From NCBI GenBank assembly GCA_030682415.1, contig JAUXOE010000054.1:1-34037 (forward strand): a stretch of DNA of 34,037 nucleotides, given 5' to 3'. Below, in pieces: positions 1-7,668 of this stretch. The stretch comes from Parvibaculum sp. GTDB lineage: Bacteria > Pseudomonadota > Alphaproteobacteria > Parvibaculales > Parvibaculaceae. The position numbers and the translations under genes were made by a program. The first letter of the stretch is position 1, and each line of letters starts with the position of its first letter. The notes below the pieces were generated by a model, which worked only from the letters and a program-made list of their open reading frames with translations, searched no databases and was not told the DNA's origin.

Positions 1-314
1 GCCGCCCAGATCGCCGTCTTCGCGCCGTCGCCCTTCGACAGCAGCGTCTCGATGTAATTGACCCGCGCGCCGGGAAACCACGTCGCCCCCGGCATTTCCG
101 TTCCGCGCAAAACGCATTCATAGGGCGTCGACGACTTCACGTCGAAATATTCCCACACCGCTTCCCAGAACGCCGCGATGTCGTCCACCGACCAGCGCCG
201 CAGCTCTTCGTAGTTCGCGAAGCTGTGGCCGCGCGCGTTGAGCCAGCCGATGAACGCCGTGATGTTCGCCGTCGTCACCCTCTCGGCCGACGGTGTCCAC
301 AGCAGATCCCCCAT
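1..314 (-). CDS. Acetoacetate-CoA ligase, N-terminal part (runs off the window)
   Basis: Reading the minus strand from the ATG at 314 gives 104 open codons that continue past base 1. The N-terminus (MGDLLWTPSAER, then RRWSVDDIAAFWEAVWEYF, MPGATWFPGARVNYIE) matches the N-terminal cap of acetoacetyl-CoA synthetases, which use ATP to activate acetoacetate in the cytoplasm. The WTPSAER opening and the WFPGARVNYIE block are typical of this family rather than of acetyl-CoA synthetase in general. The AMP-binding core and catalytic lysine lie outside the window. A purine-rich GGAAGG lies about 15 bases upstream of the ATG. The gene is divergent from the MMPL cluster. It fits a context of ketone or branched-chain breakdown, but that link is inference. 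Confidence 0.85.
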   Translation of the reverse strand, partial: MGDLLWTPSAERVTTANITAFIGWLNARGHSFANYEELRRWSVDDIAAFWEAVWEYFDVKSSTPYECVLRGTEMPGATWFPGARVNYIETLLSKGDGAKTAIWA

Positions 315-755
315 ATTGGCCACGGCGTTTCCTTCCGCTCTTCGAAATTGAAAGCGGAATGCTAGGAGCGCGCCACGCGCTGCTCCCCACCCGTTCGGGC
401 GGCTCACCGCGCGCCCGTTTGCGCCGCCGCCGCACCCCGTTCGTGTAATTCCAACAAGGCCGCCAATCGCCGAACGTCGGATGCGGCTTCGGTCCGGTTT
501 CCGTTGGCAAAATTCCGCGCAATTGCCGCCGTTCGAGACGATCGAAGCCATCGCCACTCTTTAGGGCGGGGCGTCGAGCAACCCCGTCGCCCACGATCCC
601 TCGGACGGATGGATTTCGACGTCACCACGGCAACAGGGGCCGCGTCACTGGCTGGAATTATAACGATATTTAAAAAATAATTTACAAAAGAAATAATTTA
701 TGGAATGAACGAAGTGCCGGAGGGGCACGGGGGTCGGTAAGAGGGGGAGTACCGG
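315..755. other. Divergent intergenic region between the ligase and MMPL genes
   Basis: This 441-base gap holds no convincing gene. Open frames here are arginine- and proline-rich, without ribosome binding sites or recognisable domains. It must contain the promoters of both flanking genes. The right part turns abruptly AT-rich (about 656-710) and holds the conserved 30-base sequence described separately. After that sequence an 11-codon reading frame (705-740, ATG to TAA) ends 15 bases before the MMPL start; whether it is translated is unknown. Confidence 0.6.
680..709 (+). promoter_or_regulatory. Conserved 30-base upstream sequence, copy A (before MMPL cluster)
   Basis: This stretch begins atttacaaaagaaata and continues through ttatggaatgaa. 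It matches 28 of 30 bases of the sequence at 32701-32730 in the MarR/P450 gap; the two differences are at 696 and 703. It ends 46 bases before the MMPL start codon, and copy B ends 50 bases before the P450 start, so the placement is alike. It is far more AT-rich than its surroundings. The best guess is an operator for the MarR-family regulator at 32097-32612 or a shared promoter element. No clean -35/-10 pair could be assigned. Confidence 0.6.
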
Positions 756-3254
756 GTGGAGCGTCTGAGTGTTCGATTGGCCCGAGCCGCCATGAGCTAT
801 CGGTGGCTGTCGTTGCTTGTGATCGTCGCGATCACGGCATTTTTTGCGATGGGTCTGAAGAACGTCGAATTGAGGACGATCTTCAGCGACCTCCTTCCCA
901 AGACCCACCCCTTCGTTCAGACCTATACGGATCACCCGAATTTCGGCAATCCGCTGACCGTCACCGTCATGATCAAGCGCAAGGACGGGGACATCTACAA
1001 CCCCGAGACCCTTGCCAAGGTTTGGGATCTGACCCGCGACGTCGACCTGGCGCCCGGTGTCGATCACGACCAGATCCTTTCGGTCGCGACCGAGAAGGCG
1101 CGCTACGCCGAAGCAACGCCGGACGGCATCGATTCCCGTCCGCTGATGGAAGACCATCCGCCACAAACCGCTGAGGAAATCGCCGAGTTCCGTTTGCGCG
1201 TCTTGAAGGCGCCAAACGTCCGGACCTTCATGGTCTCGGAAGACGAAACAGCGACGCTGATCAATGCGACCTTCATCGAACGTCTGCTCGATTACGGTGA
1301 GACCTTCGAGTACCTGGACAAACTGGTCAAGGATGCACGCGACGACAGACACGATGTCTATATAGCCGGTCAGCCGGTGTTGACGGGCTGGGTGTATTTC
1401 TACGAACAGCAAATGTTTGGAATTTTCGCGATCACTGCAATCGCGCTGCTCCTCGCATTGCTCTTCTACATGCGCAATGTCGTCGGCGTCGTCGCGCCCT
1501 TGGTGACAAGCATTGTTGCGGCTATCTGGGGTTTCGGCTTTGTCGGCTGGCTGGGTCAGCCGATCGAGCCGCTGATCATGGTGGTACCGCTTCTGCTTGT
1601 GGCGCGGTCATTCAGTCACTGTGTGCAGTTCACTGAGCGCTACTACGAAATTCTTCATCATGTAAAAGATCGCCGTCGCGCGGCCGAGATCTCGCTCAGC
1701 GTGATGATGGCACCGGGTGTGCTCGGCATCACGACCGACGCTCTCGGCCTCTTCATCATCGGCGTCGCGCCGATTCCGGCGATGGAACGGTTTGCCCTCT
1801 TCTGCGGCTTCTGGGCGTTGATGCTCATCCCGACAAATGTCTTTCTGACGCCGCTCCTCATCATGATCCTTCCCAAGCCGCGCAATGTCGACCGTATGGT
1901 CGGTTCCGGGGATCCGGCGAACGGCTACAGCGGCATTAGGATACTGCTCGGTGCGATTGCGCGCCTCTCCATCGGCAAGACGTCGGTGCTGACGGCTATT
2001 GGCGTCGTGACATTGGCGGTTATCAGCTTCAACAAGGTTCTGGATATCAAGATCGGAAACCCTGTCGAGGGCAGCAATCTCCTGTGGGAGGATTCCGAGT
2101 TCAATGTGGCTGTTGCAAACATCAACAGTCATTTTCCGGGATTGAACACACTCGAAATCGTCTTTGAGACAAAATCGGCCGACAGTCTCGACCGGGTAAT
2201 GCGCAAGGCTGAAACGGTGCTCACCATGCACCGTCTGCAACATTTGCTTGAGAGTCAGCCAAATCCGCCCGAAGCCTCGCTTTCCTTCGCCGACTACCTG
2301 CCGGAAGCCAACCGTCTCTTCAGTGGCGGCAATCCGAAATGGGCGCCGCTTGATCATGACGATGCCGCGGTCAGTGCGGCGGCCGGGGCCTTGATGGTTG
2401 GTACCGGGCCGAAGGCCTTCCTGCATGTCGCCGATTTCGAACAGCGCAACGGGACGGTGTCGCTCTGGTACAAGGACAACAAGCAGGAAACCGTCGACGA
2501 GGCGCTGTATCAGGCCCGCGCCGCGCTGGAAATTATCGGAACCGAGTTCGATGATTTCCGCATCCGCCTCGGCAGCGGCACCATTGCCCTGCAGCAGTCG
2601 ATCAACGACACCGTCGACACTTATCAGTGGGTCATTCTGGCGCTGCTGAACGTCGTCATCCTGATTACCTGCAGCCTTGCCTATCGCTCGGTGGTCGCCG
2701 GCATTTTGTTACTGATTCCGGTCAACCTGTCGAACCTGCTGCTCGGCGCGGTGATGACGGAAATGGGCATCGGGCTCGACGTCAACACGCTGCCCATTGC
2801 GGCGATCGGCGTCGGCGTCGGCATCGATTACGGTATCTACCTGTTGAGCCGCATTTACGAGGAGTATCAGCTCCGCAAGGACATGGCGGCGGCGATCCTG
2901 ACGGCAGTCACGACGACAGGTAAGGCAATCTTCTTCACCGCGACCATTGTCCTGATCGGCATCATGCCCTGGTATTTCCTGTCCGAGTTGAAATTCCTCG
3001 CCGACATGGGACTGCTGCTGGTCATGGTGATGCTGATCAACATGATCATCGCACTGATCGTCGTGCCGCTGCTGGTGTGGCTGATCCGGCCGCGATTCAT
3101 CGATTCCAAGAAATTGCTCGTCAGCGAAGGCATCGACCTCTCGGCCCTCTCGGCCGAAGCCGATGAAAGAGCTGCGGCGCCTCGTGCAAAGGCAGCCGAG
3201 GCGGCCAGACACCCGGAGATTGATTTGAACGAGATGGCCCCGGTCCGGCCCTGA
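756..3254 (+). CDS. MMPL/RND-superfamily transporter
   Basis: This 832-residue inner-membrane protein has the two-fold RND layout. One membrane helix (about residues 14-33) is followed by a large periplasmic domain, a helix bundle (about 220-375), a second helix (about 408-426) with a second periplasmic domain, and a final helix bundle (about 620-790). The second bundle carries GVGVGIDYGIYLLSR (685-699), the MMPL signature, with an acidic residue at D691 in the expected proton-relay place. The first bundle has ARSFSHCVQFTERY instead. MMPL proteins move lipids, hopanoids or other hydrophobic compounds across the inner membrane using the proton gradient. The GTG start at 756 is chosen because GAGGGGGA lies seven bases upstream. 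It leads a cluster with DUF1329, Ycf48-like and DUF1302 genes, with gaps of 40-141 bases. The substrate is unknown. Confidence 0.85.
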   Translation: MERLSVRLARAAMSYRWLSLLVIVAITAFFAMGLKNVELRTIFSDLLPKTHPFVQTYTDHPNFGNPLTVTVMIKRKDGDIYNPETLAKVWDLTRDVDLAPGVDHDQILSVATEKARYAEATPDGIDSRPLMEDHPPQTAEEIAEFRLRVLKAPNVRTFMVSEDETATLINATFIERLLDYGETFEYLDKLVKDARDDRHDVYIAGQPVLTGWVYFYEQQMFGIFAITAIALLLALLFYMRNVVGVVAPLVTSIVAAIWGFGFVGWLGQPIEPLIMVVPLLLVARSFSHCVQFTERYYEILHHVKDRRRAAEISLSVMMAPGVLGITTDALGLFIIGVAPIPAMERFALFCGFWALMLIPTNVFLTPLLIMILPKPRNVDRMVGSGDPANGYSGIRILLGAIARLSIGKTSVLTAIGVVTLAVISFNKVLDIKIGNPVEGSNLLWEDSEFNVAVANINSHFPGLNTLEIVFETKSADSLDRVMRKAETVLTMHRLQHLLESQPNPPEASLSFADYLPEANRLFSGGNPKWAPLDHDDAAVSAAAGALMVGTGPKAFLHVADFEQRNGTVSLWYKDNKQETVDEALYQARAALEIIGTEFDDFRIRLGSGTIALQQSINDTVDTYQWVILALLNVVILITCSLAYRSVVAGILLLIPVNLSNLLLGAVMTEMGIGLDVNTLPIAAIGVGVGIDYGIYLLSRIYEEYQLRKDMAAAILTAVTTTGKAIFFTATIVLIGIMPWYFLSELKFLADMGLLLVMVMLINMIIALIVVPLLVWLIRPRFIDSKKLLVSEGIDLSALSAEADERAAAPRAKAAEAARHPEIDLNEMAPVRP

Positions 3255-3294
3255 AGGGTCGGAGGGTTCCTGTCCTACTGGGAGGAGGAAGGAA

Positions 3295-4674
3295 ATGCGA
3301 ATTCGGAAATACGACAGAGAGTTCTCGCGCCGGACTTTCATGGAGAAGTCCCTTAAGGGGATCGCGACGGCCGGCGTGTTGTCGCCGCTTTGGCCGGAGA
3401 TTGCGAAGTCGGGCACGATCGACAAGGCTTATCCCGACGAGCTGCTATCGATCGAGATGTACACCAAAGGGCAGGTGAAGCCCGGCGATGTCATCACGGC
3501 CGACAATGTCGATGTGGTGAAGGATCTGCTCGACCCGATCGCCTACCGGCAGGTCAAGGAAATGGGTCGTCGCATCAACATCGTTGAGACGACTCGCGAT
3601 GTGACAAAACTCTTTCCACACGAATATCTCGAGGCAACGCTTCGGAACGCCGGGCGCGCGCGCTTCGACTCCGATGGCAATGTTGTCACCGACGAGGGCA
3701 AGCCGTGGATCGGTGGCAATCCATTCCCGAATGCCCAGACGGGCGAGGAGGCATTCTACAATCTGACGCTCTCCTGGGGTCGGCATGACGAGTCGGTCTA
3801 CGCTGTGCGCGACTGGGACATTTCGCCGAACGGTACGCTGTCCTACCAGTACGACTTCGTCTGGGCCGAGCAGAACACAGTCGGCCTCGTCAACAAGTCG
3901 TCGCCATATCAGGCCGGCGACGAAAGCAAGCTGCGCTATCAGGCGGTTTGGTTCACCTCGCCAACGGATGCGCGGGGAACAGCGTTCCTCAACACATGGC
4001 ACTACGACCAGCGGAAATTCCCGGACCTGCTCGGGTACCTGCCGGCCTTCAAACGCGTTCGCAACTTCCCGACCAATCAGCGGTTCGAGCCGCTGGTTCC
4101 CGGCATCACCATCTTCCTGTCGGATGCATGGGCGGCAGGCGATCCGATGCTGACCTGGGGCAACTACAAGGTCATCGGCACCAAGCCGCATCTCGGGGCT
4201 GTGTCGGGCAACTGGACCGGCAAGACGAATGCCAACTGGGAACGCGAAGTCCATGGCGGCCCGAACGGCCAGACGTTCTTCGAGGACTACAAGGAACTGA
4301 TCCCCGAAGTGCTGGTGGTGGAGGCGGAGCCTATCGGCTATCCGCGCGCACCCGTCGGAAAGAAGCGCGTCTATATCGACATGCGAAACATGATGTTCGT
4401 TTCCTATCTGACCTACGACCGGCGCGGCGAGATTTGGAAGTCCTTCGAGCCGGCATTCAGTCAGTACCAGGACGGCGACGCGTCGTTCATGGACGGCGGT
4501 CACCCGCTCTGGTCGTGGACCCATGTGCACAGTCACGACGTGCAGTCGAACCGCATGAGCCGTTTCGTGCAGGCAAAGCAGATCACCGGTGGATTCGGTC
4601 CTGAATACAACATCGGTCCGAGCATCTACGACAGGTATCTGACCGCACAGGCAATCCGTCGTTTCGGCACATAG
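3295..4674 (+). CDS. DUF1329 protein, copy 1, with twin-arginine-type signal
   Basis: This 459-residue protein belongs to DUF1329 (PF07044), a family with a LolA/LolB/LppX-like lipid-carrier fold according to structural classification recalled from memory. The N-terminus contains SRRTFM followed by a moderately hydrophobic stretch (LKGIATAGVLSPLW), which resembles a Tat export signal and predicts a periplasmic location. Family landmarks include AYPDELLSIE, WIGGNPFP, LTLSWGRHD, FPTNQRFEPL and SDAWAAGDP. The ATG at 3295 follows a strong GGAGGAAGGA. It lies 40 bases after the MMPL gene. A paralogue at 7669-9045 aligns along its whole length, with well over half of residues identical by eye. A role carrying a hydrophobic molecule between inner and outer membranes is inference from fold and neighbours. 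Confidence 0.85.
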   Translation: MRIRKYDREFSRRTFMEKSLKGIATAGVLSPLWPEIAKSGTIDKAYPDELLSIEMYTKGQVKPGDVITADNVDVVKDLLDPIAYRQVKEMGRRINIVETTRDVTKLFPHEYLEATLRNAGRARFDSDGNVVTDEGKPWIGGNPFPNAQTGEEAFYNLTLSWGRHDESVYAVRDWDISPNGTLSYQYDFVWAEQNTVGLVNKSSPYQAGDESKLRYQAVWFTSPTDARGTAFLNTWHYDQRKFPDLLGYLPAFKRVRNFPTNQRFEPLVPGITIFLSDAWAAGDPMLTWGNYKVIGTKPHLGAVSGNWTGKTNANWEREVHGGPNGQTFFEDYKELIPEVLVVEAEPIGYPRAPVGKKRVYIDMRNMMFVSYLTYDRRGEIWKSFEPAFSQYQDGDASFMDGGHPLWSWTHVHSHDVQSNRMSRFVQAKQITGGFGPEYNIGPSIYDRYLTAQAIRRFGT

Positions 4675-4682
4675 CAATCAGG

Positions 4683-4707
4683 GCGGCGCCGGAGCTTCCG
4701 GCGCCGC
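4683..4707 (+). other. Strong intercistronic hairpin
   Basis: An 11-bp perfect inverted repeat (GCGGCGCCGGA and its complement) with a three-base loop sits just after the first DUF1329 stop. No T-run follows, so it is more likely an mRNA-stabilising or 3'-end-processing element than a full intrinsic terminator. It could make the first two genes of the cluster more abundant than the later ones. Confidence 0.6.
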
Positions 4708-4729
4708 ATCTGCTCTGGGAGGAGTTGTT

Positions 4730-5674
4730 TTGAAGAAAGTCATTGTCACGCTTCTGGTCCTGGTCCTTGCGCCGGTCGTCGCGGCATCAGCCGCGAGCGG
4801 TGACGATCCGGCGGTCAGGCATCAGGGAACGTCGCACGACGCGTTTTTCGACATCGGGTTCGACGGCACCCGCGGGCTTGCCGTCGGCAGTCGTGGCGTG
4901 GTGATGGAAAGTGACGATAGTGGAAAGACCTGGACACACAGCACGCGTCCCGACACTGAACTGGCCCTGCTCGGCGTTGCTGCAAAGGGTGACCGGCGTT
5001 TTGTCGTCGGCCAGTCAGGGCAGGTGTTCCGGTCCATCGCGCGTGGGTGGACGTCACTCGAAAGCGGAACCGATGAACGTCTCTTCGCCGTAGCACTCGG
5101 TGCACGCCGCACCGTTGTCGCTGTCGGTGCATTCGGAACCATTTTGGTATCGCGCGACGACGGCGAAAGCTGGTCGCCGGTTAAGCTCGACTGGTTGGCG
5201 ATTCTCGGCGACGACCTCGAACCGCATTTCTATGCAGTGCATATAGACGGAAATACGGTGACCGTTGGAGGCGAGTTCGGACTGCTACTTCGTTCCCACG
5301 ATCAGGGAGCGACATGGACCGTCGTACACAAGGGCGACGCCTCGATTTTTGACTTCACTTTCAACGACAGAGGCCGCGGCCTGGCAATCGGTCAAAACGG
5401 TCTTGTTCTCCGCACCGACGACAATGGAGTGAGCTGGCACCGTATGGCGCCGCTCGGGGAAATCAATTTGCTGGGTGTCTGGTTGTCCGGTGAGTACGCA
5501 CTGACGGTCGGTATCCGTGGTGCGTTTTCCAGTCGCGACAGCGGGCGCAGCTGGAAGGAGTTGACGGGGAGTGACGTCGACACGGCCTGGTATCAGGCGG
5601 TCGCTTCGCCTGCCGGCCGGGACACGCCCATCGTCGTTGGGCATCACGGCCGCATTCTGGAGATAAGGGAGTGA
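4730..5674 (+). CDS. Ycf48-like beta-propeller protein, exported
   Basis: This 314-residue protein has an N-terminal signal peptide (MKKVIVTLLVLVLAPVVAAS) and then repeated propeller blades. Each blade ends in a BNR/Asp-box-like pattern: SDDSGKTW, SRDDGESW, SHDQGATW, TDDNGVSW and SRDSGRSW, each preceded by a glycine-rich G..G strand. This is the layout of the photosystem II assembly factor Ycf48/HCF136 family. In non-photosynthetic bacteria the family is found as periplasmic proteins beside MMPL, DUF1302 and DUF1329 genes (established genomic association, from memory). The TTG start at 4730 is preceded by GGGAGGAG at a good distance. A scaffold role linking the transporter to the outer-membrane barrel is speculation. 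Confidence 0.8.
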   Translation: MKKVIVTLLVLVLAPVVAASAASGDDPAVRHQGTSHDAFFDIGFDGTRGLAVGSRGVVMESDDSGKTWTHSTRPDTELALLGVAAKGDRRFVVGQSGQVFRSIARGWTSLESGTDERLFAVALGARRTVVAVGAFGTILVSRDDGESWSPVKLDWLAILGDDLEPHFYAVHIDGNTVTVGGEFGLLLRSHDQGATWTVVHKGDASIFDFTFNDRGRGLAIGQNGLVLRTDDNGVSWHRMAPLGEINLLGVWLSGEYALTVGIRGAFSSRDSGRSWKELTGSDVDTAWYQAVASPAGRDTPIVVGHHGRILEIRE

Positions 5675-5739
5675 GCCGCTGGAAGGCTCGGGGAAATTTT
5701 GGTTCCGACGGGTTCGGATTATCCAAGGGAGGGGAGAAA

Positions 5740-7527
5740 ATGTCTCGTAAGCCTAACGCAGTCGCCGGGGGACTTGTATCCTGCGCGGCGCTGATATTGG
5801 GGGCTGTCTCGTTCACACAAGAGGCAAGCGCTGTCGATTTCAACGTTCAAGGATTTATCCGGCAGGAACCGGCGATCAAGCTCACCAACGAGGAAAACCC
5901 GTTCAATCAGCGGGGGAACTTGTTCAATGGCGTCACGGTAACACAGGATTCAACGCTGCTTGGTGGTGCGGTAACGGCGACAACACGCCCTATCGCCGGA
6001 GCCGATAACGACTTCAATCTGATGGCAACACGGGTTGAGGTCGATTTCCAGGCGAGTTTCAATCAGAACTGGACAGGCTTCGCGCGCCTGCGCGGTTATT
6101 TCCAGCCTGACATTTTCGACAGCTACGGCGATCCCGAATATTTCGCCACACCCTTCTGGGGTGGCGACCGGGCCACCTTGTTCGAAGTCAATGGCCGCAA
6201 CTACATGCTCGACCTGCCGGCTTTCTACCTCGACTACGCCGACGGTCCGCTCTGGTTACGCTTTGGCAATCAGCAGATCGCCTGGGGTGAATCGCTGTTC
6301 TTCCGTGTTCTCGACGTGCCAAACGGTCTCGATCTGCGCCGTCATCTGCTGCTCGATCTGGTTGCCGAGGAGTTCGCAGACGAACGTGTTTCGGCACCCG
6401 GCATACGCGGATCTTATCGCGTCTCGAACGATCTCGAAGTCGAGGCGTTCACGCAGCTTTTCAATCCGTCGATTCTGGCAAACCCAGACACGCCCTATAA
6501 CGTGATCCCTTCGCAGTTCACCATTCACCAGCAGGAAGGCTTCGATGACGCGAAAGGGGCGATGAATTTTGGCACACGCGTTCAGGCCCAGTTCGGCGAT
6601 GTTGCGTTGCAGTTCATCGCCGTCAATCGACGCAATCCGGACGGTGTTTTTCACTGGACGGAGTCAGGTATAGATCGTGACATTCCGGGACTGCCGGGCA
6701 GCGGCGCCGTTCTCGCGATGACGCCTTTCGAGGTCAGCCCCACCGGCGTCTATTCGGCGACCGAGTGGTTCAAATATGCCGGTATGGCCCGCCTGAACGG
6801 CTTGACCGGATTTAACGCCGCGATCAACGAGTTCCCGGCAACGGCTTTCCTCGGCGCGGTGCCGATGCCCAACCAGACATTGGCGGCGTCGGAACTCGAT
6901 CTCTTCTTTCAGCTAAGCCCGCTTCGCGGTCATATCACGCGCATCTATCCGCGTGAGAGCATCTTCGGCATCGGCGCCAATTATATTGTCAAGGCTGGTC
7001 CGGAATCGTTCCTCGATCAGTTGGTAATTCGAAGCGAATTCACCTACACGCCTAACAAGAAGTTTACCAGCCCCGATCTCAGCCGTAGCCTGATCGAAGA
7101 AGACGAGTATGTCGCCTCGCTGGTCTTCGAAAAGTATCACCGCTTCACGCAGGACTTCCCTGCGACCTTCATGGTGTTGCAATACTTGCACAAATCGGAA
7201 AGCGATCTGTTCGGCCGTCACTTGAGCGGCATGGGTGCGTCCGGCGACAGGACGACGGGCCTGCCGACCGGCAACAGCTCCTTCAACGCCGTTGCCTTCG
7301 CGCTTCAGCAGCCCTTCCCGAACCTGATCTGGCGGGCGGACTTTTCGGTTCTCTACGATGTGAAGGGTGGGGCGTTGATTCAGCCCGGCCTCAGGTGGAA
7401 GCCGAACGAGGCGTGGACAGCCGAAGTCTTTGCCAACATCACACTGAGTGACGGTGGCAACGACGACATTGTCAGCACGATCGACTGGGCGGACGAACTG
7501 GCATTCCGCATTACCTACCAGTTCTGA
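5740..7527 (+). CDS. DUF1302 outer-membrane beta-barrel protein
   Basis: This 595-residue protein belongs to the DUF1302 (PF06980) family. It has a signal peptide with a likely cut after residue 31 (EASA|VDF). The body is rich in alternating aromatic strands, and the protein ends in a phenylalanine (ITYQF), the usual outer-membrane barrel assembly signal. Landmarks are LDYADGPLWLRFGNQQIAWGE and NGLDLRRHLLLD. The frame is open back to 5671, but the ATG at 5740 is preferred because GGGAGGGGAG lies just upstream and the signal peptide starts there. It is probably the outer-membrane component of the MMPL/DUF1329 system. Whether it imports or exports cannot be told from sequence. Confidence 0.85.
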   Translation: MSRKPNAVAGGLVSCAALILGAVSFTQEASAVDFNVQGFIRQEPAIKLTNEENPFNQRGNLFNGVTVTQDSTLLGGAVTATTRPIAGADNDFNLMATRVEVDFQASFNQNWTGFARLRGYFQPDIFDSYGDPEYFATPFWGGDRATLFEVNGRNYMLDLPAFYLDYADGPLWLRFGNQQIAWGESLFFRVLDVPNGLDLRRHLLLDLVAEEFADERVSAPGIRGSYRVSNDLEVEAFTQLFNPSILANPDTPYNVIPSQFTIHQQEGFDDAKGAMNFGTRVQAQFGDVALQFIAVNRRNPDGVFHWTESGIDRDIPGLPGSGAVLAMTPFEVSPTGVYSATEWFKYAGMARLNGLTGFNAAINEFPATAFLGAVPMPNQTLAASELDLFFQLSPLRGHITRIYPRESIFGIGANYIVKAGPESFLDQLVIRSEFTYTPNKKFTSPDLSRSLIEEDEYVASLVFEKYHRFTQDFPATFMVLQYLHKSESDLFGRHLSGMGASGDRTTGLPTGNSSFNAVAFALQQPFPNLIWRADFSVLYDVKGGALIQPGLRWKPNEAWTAEVFANITLSDGGNDDIVSTIDWADELAFRITYQF

Positions 7528-7668
7528 GACCGGTCGATCCAAGGCTCCGCCCGGAGCGTCGGCGCAGGATAGCAGGCCTTTTCAGGATGAGGCGCTGTGT
7601 CCCCCCAAAGCGCACCGGCGATCCGGGCGGATGCTGTTTCCGTGTGACGATACGCGGTGGAGAATCGG

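Noticed and set aside
118-628. Open frames of 158 and 74 codons on the minus strand
   Set aside because: They overlap the true ligase frame or the GC-rich gap, have arginine-rich random composition, no ribosome site and no domain.
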